DNA of 64,000 nucleotides from Corylus avellana. Lineage: Eukaryota; Streptophyta; Magnoliopsida; Fagales; Betulaceae. Positions 34,490-46,120 of this stretch are shown here, piece after piece. Location of the stretch: contig NC_081548.1 of assembly GCF_901000735.1 (NCBI RefSeq), positions 7,653,811 to 7,717,810 on the forward strand, read 5' to 3'. Numbering within the stretch: the first letter of the stretch is position 1; every line of letters begins with the position of its first letter. A program made the translations under genes and the position numbers. The notes under the pieces were generated by a model that saw only the letters and a list, made by a program, of their open reading frames with translations, did not search any database and had not been told where the DNA came from.

Positions 34490-34891
34490 TGACGCAAGAG
34501 AATAATAATAATAAAGTAGATTTATTATTTATGCTTTAGGTTTCTTTTTTTAATAAGGATTGGGTTTTTCCTTTTCCATTAGGATTGTTTTCCTATTAGG
34601 ATTTGTTTTCCTTTTCCAATTAGGTGTGGTTTTTATTTTCCTTGTTAATTTAGGAGGTGCCTAGCCTATATAAAGGCATCTAGTCCTTGTTATTTTTCAA
34701 TCCAATTTATATTATCAATTAAATTTAAGTCTTTCAGAATTATTTCTCTGTTTGCTTATTTGGGGCAATTAGAGACTTTCTCTTCCCTATTTGTTATTTT
34801 CTCTCTTCCTAAATTCCCTTTTCAATGTTCAATTCTTAGTTTCTGCTACTATTATACGCCGTCAGAATAATCTTAGTTCTGCCCGGCGTCA
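34490..34891 (+). repeat. gypsy-2 3' LTR
   Basis: 402 bp. It carries a short extra repeat of the CCTATTAGGATT block compared with the 5' LTR, plus scattered substitutions. Purine-rich CGGGGAGAC precedes it as the probable polypurine tract. Confidence 0.9.
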
Positions 34892-35737
34892 CGGTCAAAT
34901 CCATCTCTGATTCTTCGTCAATGATCCAAATTTTATTTGGAAACAAACAGTCACTAGCAATGGATCATGAATGCAAACAGAGACATTTGTTAGAGTTATT
35001 TTTATCTTCAGTTAAGATTTAACTGAAAATCCTAACGGATGGGTGACATTCTAAAAAATTGAAAGTTTGACGTACAAAATTGAGAATTTTTGTATTATTA
35101 TTTTTATATGTACATATTAATAAAATAATTTATTAGTAATTAATTATTTTGTGTTATTATTTTTATATGCCAGAGAGTGGAAAATTGTGGCACATTTTCA
35201 CGTACGTACCAAGACTTCCTGGCATGTCTGATTGGCTATTGCTAGGACTTCTTGGTGCAGTATTTGCCAGGAATTGAATTCCTGGCGCAAGTTGTATACC
35301 AACATATAATTTTATGGATACTCCCCTACCGTTATTTACTAACTACCAGAACGAAATATCAATATATGTATTTTCTAATATTTCATCCATACTTTCTGTC
35401 ATTTAATTAATTAAATGACGCCCTCAATCAAAGAACCTTCTTTTCGATCTGTAGCGTAAGTGGCCTCAGGAGAATTTATTGTACCAATAGTTGACAAATC
35501 AAGTTTGATCAGTTTGTTGAACAATTTTTATTGAATCTCCTGTGGGTACGTAGTTTTTATTAATGAAGAATAACAATTACAAGCAGCAAATCAAGAAACC
35601 CAAAAACAAAAAAATCAAAAAATAGTTCATCCTTAGTTCTTTACCACAGTTCTCATAAATCTCAATTTCTTCACATACCTATATATATGTCAACCCTACC
35701 TTCAACCAAAATTAACAAACCAACTTGAAAACGATGA

Positions 35738-36127
35738 CTAAATCTCTTTGTTGCTTTCGAAACTACTCGCCGTAGATCTACAGTAACTTAGCTCCAAAGA
35801 AACCTTCCTTTCCAAACGAAGCTGGCGACGAAAATTTGCAATGAAAATCTCCGCCCTCTTATCAATGTCATCATCCGAAGCAAAACTGGTGGCTCGTTGA
35901 ATACTCCGAGTCGCCGAACGATCTCCTCCGTCGTCGGATTTATCATCCTCGATGCATCCATGCAATCCCAGACGGTCATCAAAGCTTAAGCGGCGCCTAT
36001 AGGAAAAGCTACCAATATTCAAACCACCCAAGCACCATCTCCTTGCGTTAAAACTAAGCAAAAGTTTTAATTTCTTCACCGCCTTCGTCAGGCGGACGCC
36101 TACCTCTCGCCACCTTTCGCCACCCAT
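35738..36127 (-). CDS. DUF761 family protein, copy 2
   Basis: 129 residues, almost identical to copy 1. The open frame extends upstream to 36283, but that leader is not conserved in copy 1 (frame broken there), so the Met shared by both (M-G-G-E-R-W) at 36127 is the better start. The DUF761 motif is at about residues 85-113. An internal acidic stretch E-D-D-K-S-D-D-G-G-D has one more Asp than copy 1. A TATA box is at 36201-36210. The 3' flank is shared with copy 1 and with the inverted fragment at 1-430. Role unknown; relatives are small stress- or growth-related proteins by annotation only. Confidence 0.85.
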   Translation of the reverse strand: MGGERWREVGVRLTKAVKKLKLLLSFNARRWCLGGLNIGSFSYRRRLSFDDRLGLHGCIEDDKSDDGGDRSATRSIQRATSFASDDDIDKRAEIFIANFRRQLRLERKVSLELSYCRSTASSFESNKEI

Positions 36128-36200
36128 TTCTTGGTTTCTCCGGCAGCTGGTTTTGTTGAAGTGAAATTTTTGGATCGGAAAGGCGTGGATGTTAAGGTTG

Positions 36201-36210
36201 CATTTATAGA
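36201..36210 (-). promoter_or_regulatory. TATA box of DUF761-2
   Basis: TCTATAAATG on the minus strand, about 75 bp before the ATG, at the place equivalent to the boxes of copies 1 and 3. Confidence 0.55.
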
Positions 36211-36840
36211 CAGAGTGAATTGTTGGGCAAGCTACCGACAGAAGTGTTTTTGAAATGATTAGTGAATTACCCTTGACTTTCATGGAAGGTGGCTTCTGTC
36301 ACACGATTGTCATGCATCATGGTGCTGCGTCATATATAGTCGAATTCTCATTGCCTAAAGCCTAAAATAAATAAATTAGTTAAGATGTTAAAATGAGACC
36401 AAAATTAACTACTACATTCTACTCGGTAAATTGTTGAAACATTTGGCCGTGTTCACCAATTACGTACTTACCAAATGTGAAAAAAAAAAAAAAAAAAATG
36501 AATTTAATATTCTCTCCTCTAAAAGAAATAATATAAATTATTGAAAATGAATATTTAAGTTGAATAGTAAAATTGGATAGTTCAAATAAAGAGCCAAACT
36601 TCAGTCCTTTAAATTAAAAAAAAATAATAATAATTTTTTTTTTTTTAATGAAATAGTAAATTTACTTAGGCATATGTGAATATTCCTACTGTAATAATAT
36701 CATAAAAAGTAATTCTATGTTATGTTTAAGTAATGGCTGAGCATTCAATACTTGCTTGCTAAGTTCTGCTTCATAAGGATTTGTAAAATTATGTTGCTTT
36801 ATGTCATGACATATATAGATGCCCGAACCGCAAACCCCAC

Positions 36841-37152
36841 CTCCCCCAACACACACACATATAGATATAAACTAGGAGGAGATAATAAGCATGTGATTCT
36901 TGACCACATTCGGGACCAAACCTATGACACTCAATAAATAGGAGGAGATAATAAGCATTAACACCAAGTGAGAAGAAGACAATACAAACTAGTGATAATG
37001 CCAATGGAAGATTATTTAGAGTAATAAATTGATGCAGATCGCATATCTAGCTTGTAGGTACCTTTTTAATCAAGTTACTCAGCTAGGCACAACACTCACT
37101 ACGTCTAGGTGGATGTACATCTACATGGTTAATTATTAGTTGGTTTTTTGTA

Positions 37153-37184
<32 letters not shown>

Positions 37185-37478
37185 TGGGAACAAGGGCGGA
37201 GGGACGGGGGCTCAACCCCAATTTTTTCTTTTTCCCCATTGAAGTTTCCCTATGCCGCTTGTTGCTCACCCTCAATCACTTCTCAGGGGACAAAAAATTT
37301 TCACAGCACTAAGATTCAGTACGTGACATCTCAGAATTTTGTTTTCTGGTTTCATCACTGTTTGTGTAACTATGTCTGTGTTTCACATTTTCAGATGTTT
37401 TGGGCTGAAGGACGAAGGTAGAAGACGTACAACTCAAGTCTTCTACCAAAACGCTGCGTCTTTTAATTCATGTCTCAA

Positions 37479-37511
<33 letters not shown>

Positions 37512-39325
37512 CGCTGGTAGTTGGTTAAACTAATTATCATAAAGAGACCAAAAAAATAAAAAGAAAAACATGGGTTTTTTAATACTGTAGAACCACGAGT
37601 CCACCAAATGTTCAACTTTTTTTAATTTTTTTTTTTAAATTTAATTTTTTTTTTTTTTTAATCTTTTCAGAAATCAACTAAACCGATCTAAAATGGAATC
37701 AAATTTTAATAAGAAATAATATAAATAATTTATTTGTTATTTGGACACTTTCAAAAATAAAAAATAAAAAGAATATTAATTCATTAAGACATAAATAATA
37801 CCTTAATACTTTTAAAATAGCGAAATGCTAGAAAATACCTTTTTTTAAAAAAAATTTTATTTTAACTGCCACATCAGTATAATGAGATAGTTGTAGGATA
37901 AAAATATGATGTACAACATTATTTCTATGAAAATATTTTCTACTATTTTTTTAAAAAATAAAATAAAATCTCCGAAAAGTTTGATATATGTAATCAAATT
38001 GTACACTAATTTATTTTTAAATAATAAAAATGAGAGCTCCTACTATCAGGTCCATCCTGATAACACCTCTTTTACAGCCTCCAATTACTATGTGACACAG
38101 CATCAATTTAAGAAAAATGCAAAAAATAAAAGTGAGAACAATCACACCAAATCAGAGAAAAAAAATTCGTAGCCGGCAAGACCGTGGGTCTGGCCAGCGG
38201 TGAACACCTCAAACCCTGCCAGTCGTGACCCGCCTCAAAACCCATTTCTAATGCACATAAACATGTTTCTAATGCCTCAAAATTCGTTTATAATGCCTCA
38301 AAACTCGTTTTTGGATTAAAAAATAAAACCTAGAGATGGAAGGTTAACCCTTTAGAAATTTTATCACCCTAAAATCTAGTGTATTTTGGTCCAACTTATT
38401 TTTGCGCACTTTTTATGTTTTTGCTTATGTGTCGATTATTGATTGAGGGCTGTAAAAAGGGTATTATCAAGATGGTCCTAATAAAAGGTTTTCTCAATAA
38501 AAAGTCTATGCAACCTCTTATATTTAGATTGCTCAATTAAATTTTTGTTTATAAATATTTATTGTTTTTGTAACGTATTTTAATTATATAAAATATATAA
38601 TTGTAGTTAGGTTAGATTATGAAGAACAACAATGATTTCAATGTGCTCTAGTCAAATTCTAAATGATGTCGAGATAAATTTAACAAATTTGCATAAGCTT
38701 AAGAACAAAAGTTTCTGATTACGATCTTAATAATAGATACCAAAGCCTAAAAGCATATTTACAAAAAGGATCTTATCAATACCATGATGAAAAACACAAT
38801 TTGTAAAAACATGATTCATTTTGAAGTATGAGGAAATCATGCAAGTGTAGCGATTTTAAAATATAAAGACTCGTCCATGACAACCGAATAAATTAATGTT
38901 AGGCGTGACAAAATAAATTGTAAATTATATTTGTTATTTTTTTTGTTACTCATATTTTTTAAATATTTTTAATCAATATTTGTTTATTTTTTTTTTTTTT
39001 TGACTCCTATGAGTCAAAATTCTAACTTTGCCACTGATTGGGAATTCTTGATCTATATATTCGATTACGGAACAAAGATCGGGATTTAAGGAATTCTTGA
39101 TCTATATATTCTAGCATCATTTATACTCTCTACATGGGAATTCTTGATCTATATATTCGACTTCTCTTAGTTTCTCTTAGATCAAAACTTCCATGGATTC
39201 CAAGCAGAATTATTGCCATCACTACATGAAGGGTTTTTTTTTTAACTATGGGAGGCCTCCAAAGTCACAATAAGGTATGCCACGGTGACTTTCGCATCCC
39301 GCCCACAATGCGCAAATTTCTTCAA
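36841..39325. other. AT-rich spacer, no gene recognised
   Basis: Holds (TA)n at about 37160-37184, a run of about 27 A at about 37485-37511, long T tracts (37617-37660, 38985-39001), and three copies of GGAATTCTTGATCTATATATTC (about 39041, 39090, 39138). A GAGGGACGGGGGCTCAACCCC word at about 37197-37217 is a common MITE-type sequence. ORFs here are chance or low complexity. Confidence 0.5.
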
Positions 39326-39332
39326 AGATCAC

Positions 39333-39671
39333 TATTGAGATAATATTTACAATAACTCGAAAGACAAAGATCTCAAGTGACAAGAACTTAAGAGACAAAG
39401 AACTCAAGAGTTAAAAATTATAAGAACTCAAAAGACAAGAGTTACAAATGATAAATTAATTTTATTGTTGTTAATGTAAAGTAGAAAGAACTTGTAACGG
39501 TCATACTCTTTCTCTATAAATAGAGTATTGTATACAATCAAATATATCAAGGAAAAATGTAGCCATGTAAAGGCTTTGATATGTGACATAGGCGATAGGC
39601 CGAACCACCTTAACTTTCTTAGTCTCTTTTCCTTGTTATAATTTCTCTTCTCTACATTATAAGTTCTAACA
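39333..39671 (+). mobile_element. Solo LTR, copia-type, 339 bp
   Basis: Flanked by exact ATCAC repeats (39328-39332 and 39672-39676). Begins TATTGAGATAATATT (the G of TG probably mutated) and ends ATAAGTTCTAACA. Contains CTATAAATAG (about 39516-39525) as a TATA box, then GTGACATAGGCGATAGGCCGAACCACC, the motif also seen in the LTRs at 6725 and 28844. No internal region. Confidence 0.7.
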
Positions 39672-40078
39672 ATCACAATAGTATGGAGCGGCATTCAATG
39701 GCATGCCACCCAATTAGGTAACTATTTATTTTTAGTTTTTAAATTGAATTTCTTTATCTGTTTCTCGATGTAGCAATAAGCAAGAAAAATAAAGACTAAA
39801 AGAACAACATTTTAATCATTTCTTGTAAAAATTGCCTTTTCATCTTGTCTTCATCTACTTCTATATATATTATCATATTCTAGTTCATCATGTTCATATT
39901 ATCATATATATATTGAACTATTTCTACCAAAACAGAAGCCACAAAAAGATTTTCCTATCCTTATTCATCTTGTCTTCTTCTACTTGAATGCAAGATAATA
40001 AGCTTGCATGCATGCTTTTACATAATTTGTCCAATGAAAGTTTCACTACATTATGCACACACAGGTCACTTTCCCTAC

Positions 40079-41220
40079 CCGGCGGAAAAGGTTTTTTTGG
40101 CCCTTCTCTCTCTTGTTTAGAGAGAGAAACTTTGGGAAACCCTTAGGGTTTTTTTCTGCAGCCGCCTCCTAGTGAGGTCTTTCTCTCCGCCTTGTGCGGC
40201 CTTCCCGGGGTGGAGGAAAAGGTTTTCTGCCATTTCCTTTCCCCCTCCCCTTCTTTTTTCCCTCTTTGCTGTGTTTTTCGTTTGGGTTTCTTGTGTTTTG
40301 TTCTTTTTTTCTTGTGCAGATTCGAAGCCCGTCCAGCCACTGTCGTCGTTCACGCCCGTCGCCCAACCCGACGCCCAGCCTGTCGCCACCCAATCTGTCG
40401 CCGCCCAGCCTGTCGCCGTTCAGTCTATCGTCGTCGCCTAGCCCGTCGCCCAGCCTGTCGCCGTTCAGTCCATTGTCGTCATCGTCGTCGTCGTTCACTG
40501 CTTTGCCGAAGTTCCTGGTTGTGGATCTGGTTTGTGGGGGTTTAGATTGGGTTTTTTCAAAACCCGATCTACTCTTCCATGCCGACCCATCCACCAATCG
40601 AGGCCTTCGGCTAGTTATCACCGTCCCTGCCCTTGTTTTGTTGTAATTTTCTGTTTGTTTTATTGTAATTTTAGTTTTATTTTGCTGTTAGTATTGTTTT
40701 TTGTGGTTTTTTATCTCCCTGCCATGACTTGGTTTGATTTTGAGGAGGAGATTGATGTTGGTGGTCGTCCTACACCGGCTTCCTTTTGGTTCTCTGCAGT
40801 GCCTACTCTGCAACAACTATTTAACAGTAGTTGTTGTTTTACCAGCAATGATCTCTTCACGGAGTTTATTTGCAATTTACACCGCCTTGTGTGGTCCTGG
40901 AATAGGCCCGGCTTGCTTATGATTCTTTTGGGATCATTGGTAATTACCATTGCCTGCTGTTTGGTCCTTTTGGACTGGATCCAGAGTTTGTTCTTGTATT
41001 TGCACTGTTTTTTACCATTTGGGCTTTGTTGTTGGGGTGGCCTTCCCTTTAGTTTTTATTTCTGTGTTGTTTTAGTTTATTTTGGGTTTATTGTTGGGGA
41101 GCCAACCGCTTTTTCGTTTTCAGGATCTCCTACTTTCTCTTCTGTTTGGATCAAAAGTGGGAAAGATCCTTCCCTATAGCCCTTTCCTTATTCAATTAGG
41201 AAAAAAAAAAAAAAACAAAA
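40079..41220 (+). mobile_element. Poly(A) retroposon without coding for RT, 1142 bp
   Basis: Exact 14-bp target-site repeats GTCACTTTCCCTAC at 40065-40078 and 41221-41234, with an A-rich tail (about 41200-41220) at the 3' end: the marks of LINE-machinery insertion. The 5' part is GC- and CT-rich with a GTCGCC/CAGCCT minisatellite (about 40360-40500). The 3' part is T-rich. No reverse transcriptase or endonuclease motif is found in any frame; the 215-codon frame 40532-41179 is hydrophobic and T-driven. It could be an internally deleted L1 (leader fused to 3' UTR) or a retrocopy of an unknown transcript. Confidence 0.8.
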
Positions 41221-41234
41221 GTCACTTTCCCTAC

Positions 41235-41537
41235 TACATGCATGAAGGAACTTCGATTTGCAAGGATATTATTAACTACAATGTTACAATGTCAACAATT
41301 GATGATGTTCATTGTTTTTTAATTTAGGGATATCTTGTTAAATCACCATTTATTTTAAAGCTGAAGTTAAATTAATAATTTAATTAATATTCTAACATAT
41401 CTCCAGGTTGTGATATGATTTCTCGGTAACTTAAACAAGAAAAAGGTTAAATTTCATCCCTTAGCTAGCTAGATCATGTAACACTGTATTTAGAAACCAG
41501 GAAAAAATAATTGCTCAGTATGCTTTTGGAGTGTAAC

Positions 41538-41577
<40 letters not shown>

Positions 41578-42680
41578 GGGTGAGGCACCGTAAAACCAAG
41601 AAGATTCCTGGCTCCAAAAAACCTGCCATTTGAGAAGAAGAAGAACATGTATTTGCGTACATTTAAGTTTTTAGTCGTCCCTTCTGGATTCTTTTAATCA
41701 AGTTTGCTTGAGTTGGTGTCCCTTGTTTGGTTCTCTTGTACCCAATATCAAAAACAATTAGGTACATAACAAAATTTTGTGGGAAAAACTAGATCGAGCT
41801 ACTATTTTAAATGGCAATATTGCTGGTGGAACAGTAAACTTTTATTGATGGTGTTCAATTATGATTTTACCCTTTGTTATTATGATGACCCAGTTTAATT
41901 GGTGAGGAAATAATGAATTTTATTTCGGGTTATTTTGTGTTTTTGGTTTTTATTTGATGGTATTCAATTACAATTTTACCCTTTGTTATTATGCTGACTC
42001 TCAATTTAATTAGTAAGAAAATAATAAATTTTAATTGGGGCTTATTTCGTCTTTTTGGTCTTTAAATTTAAAAATACCTTACTACCCTTTTGTTTATTAA
42101 AGAGCTTTTTTTCGAAGGGGCTTTTCTGTCCTATTGCACGAGGTTTCCAATTTGTCCTCATTAGTCTTCAGATGGATTAAATATTTGATTGTGTTTTTAG
42201 GTATTTCACCCCTTTGTCATCCTCAAATCCTGGATTTTGTTTCTCTTTCTCCTTAAATCCTGATCTTTGTTCCGTAGTTTATCTTTGATAGCAGCGCCAA
42301 ATGAAATACTTGAACAAAGATAGCTATCAACGAGTCTGAGAATCGAGTTTTCGGTTTTGGGTCTACTGTGGATTTTCAACCAAAAAATTTGGTGTCTTCA
42401 GTTGAGCGAGACAGAAATAACCTCTTAAGTCTCTCTCCATAAGTCTCTTTGGATCTGATCAACTTATGACCTCTCTGTTTTTGCTTGTTTGTAAGAAAAA
42501 AAGGAGTAGCCAAGTGTTATTTAAGGAAAATTAGTCTGTGGATCCACCCTTGTCAAAAACATATATATAAATCACCGAGTTTTCCCCTCAAAAAAAAAAA
42601 AAAAAAACAAAAAACAAAAAAAATACAACTATGTTGTTTTTTTTTGTTTTTTTGTTTTTTTTGTTTTTTTTAAGTTAAAC
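41235..42680. other. AT-rich spacer with microsatellites
   Basis: (TA)n at about 41538-41573. A two-copy repeat of about 108 bp period (41842-42060; GGTRTTCAATTAYRATTTTACCC). A/T homopolymer tracts at 42590-42672. No gene seen. Confidence 0.55.
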
Positions 42681-42689
42681 TAATAAAGG

Positions 42690-43520
42690 TGTGGAAACTC
42701 TTAATCCATTATTCACCATCTGGAACAAAAAGGATCAATGTATCGTTAGTTGGATCAATCTGACACTCTCTAAGAAAGTTTTGTCCACAGTTTATGGACT
42801 TGATACTTCCAGACAAGTCTGGTACACTTTAGCAGCTAAGTTTGCTAATGATTCTAGGTCTTGAATTGCCAATCTCAAAAGACAATTGTTGAGTCTCCAC
42901 CAAGGCTCCTAGACCTGTTTAGAGTATATTCAATCAACCAAGGTATGGTCTGATCAATTAGCAGCAGTAGGGAAACCTGTCCCCGATGAGGATTTGATTT
43001 CTTTTCTCCTTAATGGCCTTAATCCTTCCTTCAACACCTTTGTCACTACTGTCTCTCTGCTAACTAGAGAAAAATAGCTCTCATTGGATGATTTTTAAGA
43101 GGAGCTTGACAATCATGAAACACTGCTGAATTAGTAGCAAGCATCATCTGCAGACACCTCAATTTTTGCCTTGTTTACTCAAAGACAAGGACAAAAATCC
43201 TTCAGAGGCCGTGGGCAATACCCTGCCATGTTTCCAGCAAGAAACTTCAGCCTTAGACCACCTCCTGCTGTTGCCAGGTTTTCCAACAACAATTCTAGTG
43301 TAGCACCAAGGTACAATATCTCTCATGTTCCAAGGTACGATACCTGTTCTGGATACAACACCTCTCCTGCCCCAAGGTATAATACCTCTTTTGGATACAA
43401 TACTTATGATGGTCCACTACCACAACCATAATAGGTCAGACATCCTTCAACTTTGCTCTTCGAGTTCCATGCCAAATATGTGGGGAGGTAAACCACATAG
43501 CCTTGGACTGCTACTATAGG
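42690..43520 (+). pseudogene. copia gag
   Basis: A UBN2-type gag is read in pieces: W-I-N-L-T-L-S-K-K-V-L-S, A-K-F-A-N-D-S-R-S then a stop, D-E-D-L-I-S-F-L-L-N-G-L, and an R/G/P/S/Y-rich tail with repeats of A-P-R-Y-N-T-S (43171-43431). A zinc knuckle of the form C-Q-I-C-G-E-V-N-H-I-A-L-D-C lies at about 43475-43515. At least five stops. Confidence 0.8.
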
Positions 43521-44222
43521 ATGGACTATTCCTTCCAAGGGAAACATCCTCCTCCTAAACTAGCTGCAATGGTGGCTCTATCCAACATTGCCTATGAAGA
43601 TCCACAGTGGTATGCAGACAGTGCAGCCAATCCACACATCACTCAAGACTTAGAAAACCTCAACATCCAGCAACCCTTCCAACACAATGAAACTATTGCT
43701 GTGGGGAATGGAACAGCTCTTGCTATAGCCAATTTTGGTTCTACAACTATCCACTCCTCTAACTCTACTTTTAAACTCAATAATGTCTTGCATTGTCGAC
43801 AATGTGCTGCAAACCTTGTTTCCATTCAAAGATGTTTTCATGATAATGCTTGTTTCTTTATTTTGACATCCTCTAATTTTTATATCATTGATTTTCAGAC
43901 CAGAACAATCCTCTTGGAGGGGAAGAGTGAGAATGGCATGTATCCTCTATGGTTGGGCAAGAAGGATCACAAAGGCAACAAGTCATTTATAGCTTTGTTA
44001 GGAATAAGAACATCTTCTTTAGTATGGCACTTTAGGTTAGGCCAACCTGCTAATGATGTAGTTACTCGAGTTGTTAAAGATAACAATCCCCTTGTTTTAT
44101 TTTCAAATTCTGTTTTAGATTCAAATTTCAATAAAAGTGTCATTTATGAGTCATGTCAATTGGGCAAAAGTAAGAAACAACATTTCTCTGCATCTAACCG
44201 TGTATCTTTATCCCCTTTATAA
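43503..44222 (+). pseudogene. copia protease and GAG-pre-integrase
   Basis: 239 open codons. W-Y-A-D-S-A-A-N-P-H-I-T carries the protease site; the usual D-S-G/D-T-G triad is D-S-A here. V-G-N-G-T-A-L-A-I follows, then a GAG-pre-integrase domain with W-H-F-R-L-G-Q-P, where the usual H-x-R-L-G-H is altered. It ends at TAA just before the integrase core. Confidence 0.85.
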
Positions 44223-45030
44223 ATCATTCACACTGATATCTAGACTTCTCCAGTAATGTCAATCACTAGTCATAAATATTACATTATTTTTGTGGATGAT
44301 TACTCAAGATTTACATGGATTTATCCCTTACACACCAAGTCTGAAACCTACGAAACATTTTTGAAATTCAAACTGCTTGTGGAAAATCAATTCTCCAGAA
44401 CAATCAAAGAACTCCAATTTGATGGTGGAGGTGAATATACCTCTCTTCAATTCAAATCCTTTCTCAAAACCAATGTCATTGTTCATAGGAAAAGTTGTCC
44501 ATACACTTCTCCACAAAATGGCCTTGCAGAAAGAAAACTAAGGCATATCCTTGAAACTGGATTAACATTGTTAGCTCACTCTCATCTTTCTAATAGGTAT
44601 TGGGTAGATTCTTTCTTCACTGCTGTGTATGTCATAAACAGATTGCCTACACCTGTTCTCCAAAACATGTCTCCATACTCTAAACTTTACACCAAAGCCC
44701 CTAACTACCAGAAACTTAGAGTTTTTGGATTCTTGTGCTATCCCCTATTGCGGCCTTACAATGCTCACAAACTAGATTATGGGTCTAAACCTTGTATCTT
44801 TTAGGTTATAACTTTGTAGGTTACAAATGTCTTGATCCAGTAACCAATAAGGCCTACCTTTCAAGACATGTTGTGTTTGATGAGAATTCTTTTCCAGCCA
44901 AGGATCTTGCTACATCACTCTTTCCATCCAGGTTACACTCCACAGGTGATTCTTCTTTCCATTTGCCAACTATTTCTTCTTTTACTAATGAATCACCAAA
45001 TGGTACTCACTCTACAATTTAGCAATCATC
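44223..45030 (+). pseudogene. copia integrase
   Basis: Core read as I-H-T-D then a stop at 44241 (first catalytic Asp retained), Y-Y-I-I-F-V-D-D-Y-S-R-F-T-W, F-D-G-G-G-E-Y with the second catalytic Asp, and S-P-Q-N-G-L-A-E-R-K with the Glu. A stop at about 44804 precedes L-G-Y-N-F-V-G-Y-K-C-L-D-P, and the frame changes there. Confidence 0.88.
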
Positions 45031-45034
45031 CACT

Positions 45035-46120
45035 GTGGATTGTTTACACACTGCAGAACAACCAACCTTACCTCTTGTAGACCAAAACCCTACTTTACCT
45101 ACTGCACCAATGCCATCCCAACCTATGATTACACGATCTAGGACTCAACTGTTAAGCACAACCCGTACTACATTTACTGCAACACCTTCCTCAAATGCAG
45201 ATCATCTTTCCCAAACTATCACTAAACCTATTGCTCAACCTATAGCTGAACCACCCTCTCCTCTCCCATCTCACCCCATGACCATGAGGTCCAGAACAGG
45301 AAACCAAAAACCCAAAAACTTCTCAAACTTCAAAATGCTTCACTCTAGGTATCCCCTTCTAGGCTACAACACTTTCCTACCTAAATCTGAACCTTCATGC
45401 TATAGTAAAGCTGCTACTGACCCACGGTGACAGGCTGCAATATCTCTAAAATTTGAGGCCCTCTTCTCCAACAAAACATGGATACTTTGTCCTAGGACTT
45501 CACACCAACATGTGATTCATAACAAGTGGGTGTACAAGATTAAGAGAAAGTCAGATGGTGCAGTGGACAGGTTTAAGGCCAGACTAGTTGCTAAAGGGTT
45601 TGAGCAAACATCTGGGGTGGATTATACTGACACATTCAGTCCAGTAATTAAGCCATCTACTATTCAGGTTATTCTAACATTAGCAGTGCACTTCAATTGG
45701 ATGATTAATCAGTTTGACATCTCTAATGCTTTTCTTCATGGTTCTTTATTTGAGAAAGTTTACATGAAACAACCAAAGGGTTTTGTTGACAAAAACCATA
45801 CACACTCAGTGTGCAGACAGCAGAAAGCCATTTATGGCCTTAAACAAGCCCTAAGAGCTTGGTTCAATAGACTTTATACCTATCTATTAGATATTGGTTT
45901 CACTACATCTCTTGTGGATAACTCTCTATTCATATTTATATCTGGAAGTATTCAAATATTTATGCTAATCTATGTAGATGTCATAATCATTACGGGTACA
46001 CACCCTGATATGATTAACTTTTTAGTCCAACTCATGCAGCAGGAATTTCCTGTAAAGGACTTAAGGACCACTGGGCCTCTTTCTTGGCATTCAGGTCCTT
46101 GTGGTCCTGCAGGTATTCGT
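45035..46120 (+). pseudogene. copia reverse transcriptase (YVDV)
   Basis: A linker rich in S/T/P, then the main frame from 45512: N-K-W-V-Y-K-I-K-R, R-L-V-A-K-G-F-E-Q, F-D-I-S-N-A-F-L-H-G with the first catalytic Asp, Y-G-L-K-Q-A, and L-I-Y-V-D-V-I-I-I-T. The YVDD box has become YVDV by one changed codon, losing a catalytic Asp. The frame runs into S2 at 46121 after P-A-G-I. Confidence 0.9.

Larger units (their letters stand above)
29835..34891 (+). mobile_element. Ty3/gypsy chromovirus-like retrotransposon, gypsy-2
   Basis: 5057 bp with exact CGGTC target-site repeats (29830-29834 and 34892-34896). LTRs are 29835-30219 and 34490-34891, with TGACGC/GCGTCA ends (the start is mutated to TAATGC in the 5' LTR). 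The primer-binding site TGGTATCAGAGC is at 30222-30233. gag, protease, reverse transcriptase, RNase H and integrase follow in the usual gypsy order. The uninterrupted target is seen at about 7692. It is damaged by stops, a 19-bp duplication in gag and a deletion in integrase, so it is not autonomous. Same clade style as gypsy-1 but a different family by LTR. Confidence 0.95.
28318..36840 (+). repeat. Segmental duplication U, copy 2
   Basis: The counterpart of 6190-17290. It begins exactly at the CACTA terminus (GTAGTG then ATATGGTTCGCC). It contains the copia-type solo LTR, gypsy-2 and DUF761-2, but not gypsy-1, solo LTR S1 or the 15385-16555 fold-back. Confidence 0.88.

Noticed and set aside
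36127..36283. Upstream extension of the DUF761-2 frame
   Set aside because: Not conserved in copy 1 and overlaps the TATA region; treated as 5' flank.
40169..40646. 150-codon ORFs on both strands over the GTCGCC minisatellite
   Set aside because: Several overlapping frames are open because of the repeat; residue repeats mirror the DNA repeat.
40532..41179. 215-codon ORF in the retroposon
   Set aside because: Composition is T-driven and hydrophobic, no domain, inside a region explained as the 3' part of a poly(A) retroposon.
42590..42690. 5' LTR of the copia element
   Set aside because: Only homopolymer tracts; no TGTTAAGCAC start seen.
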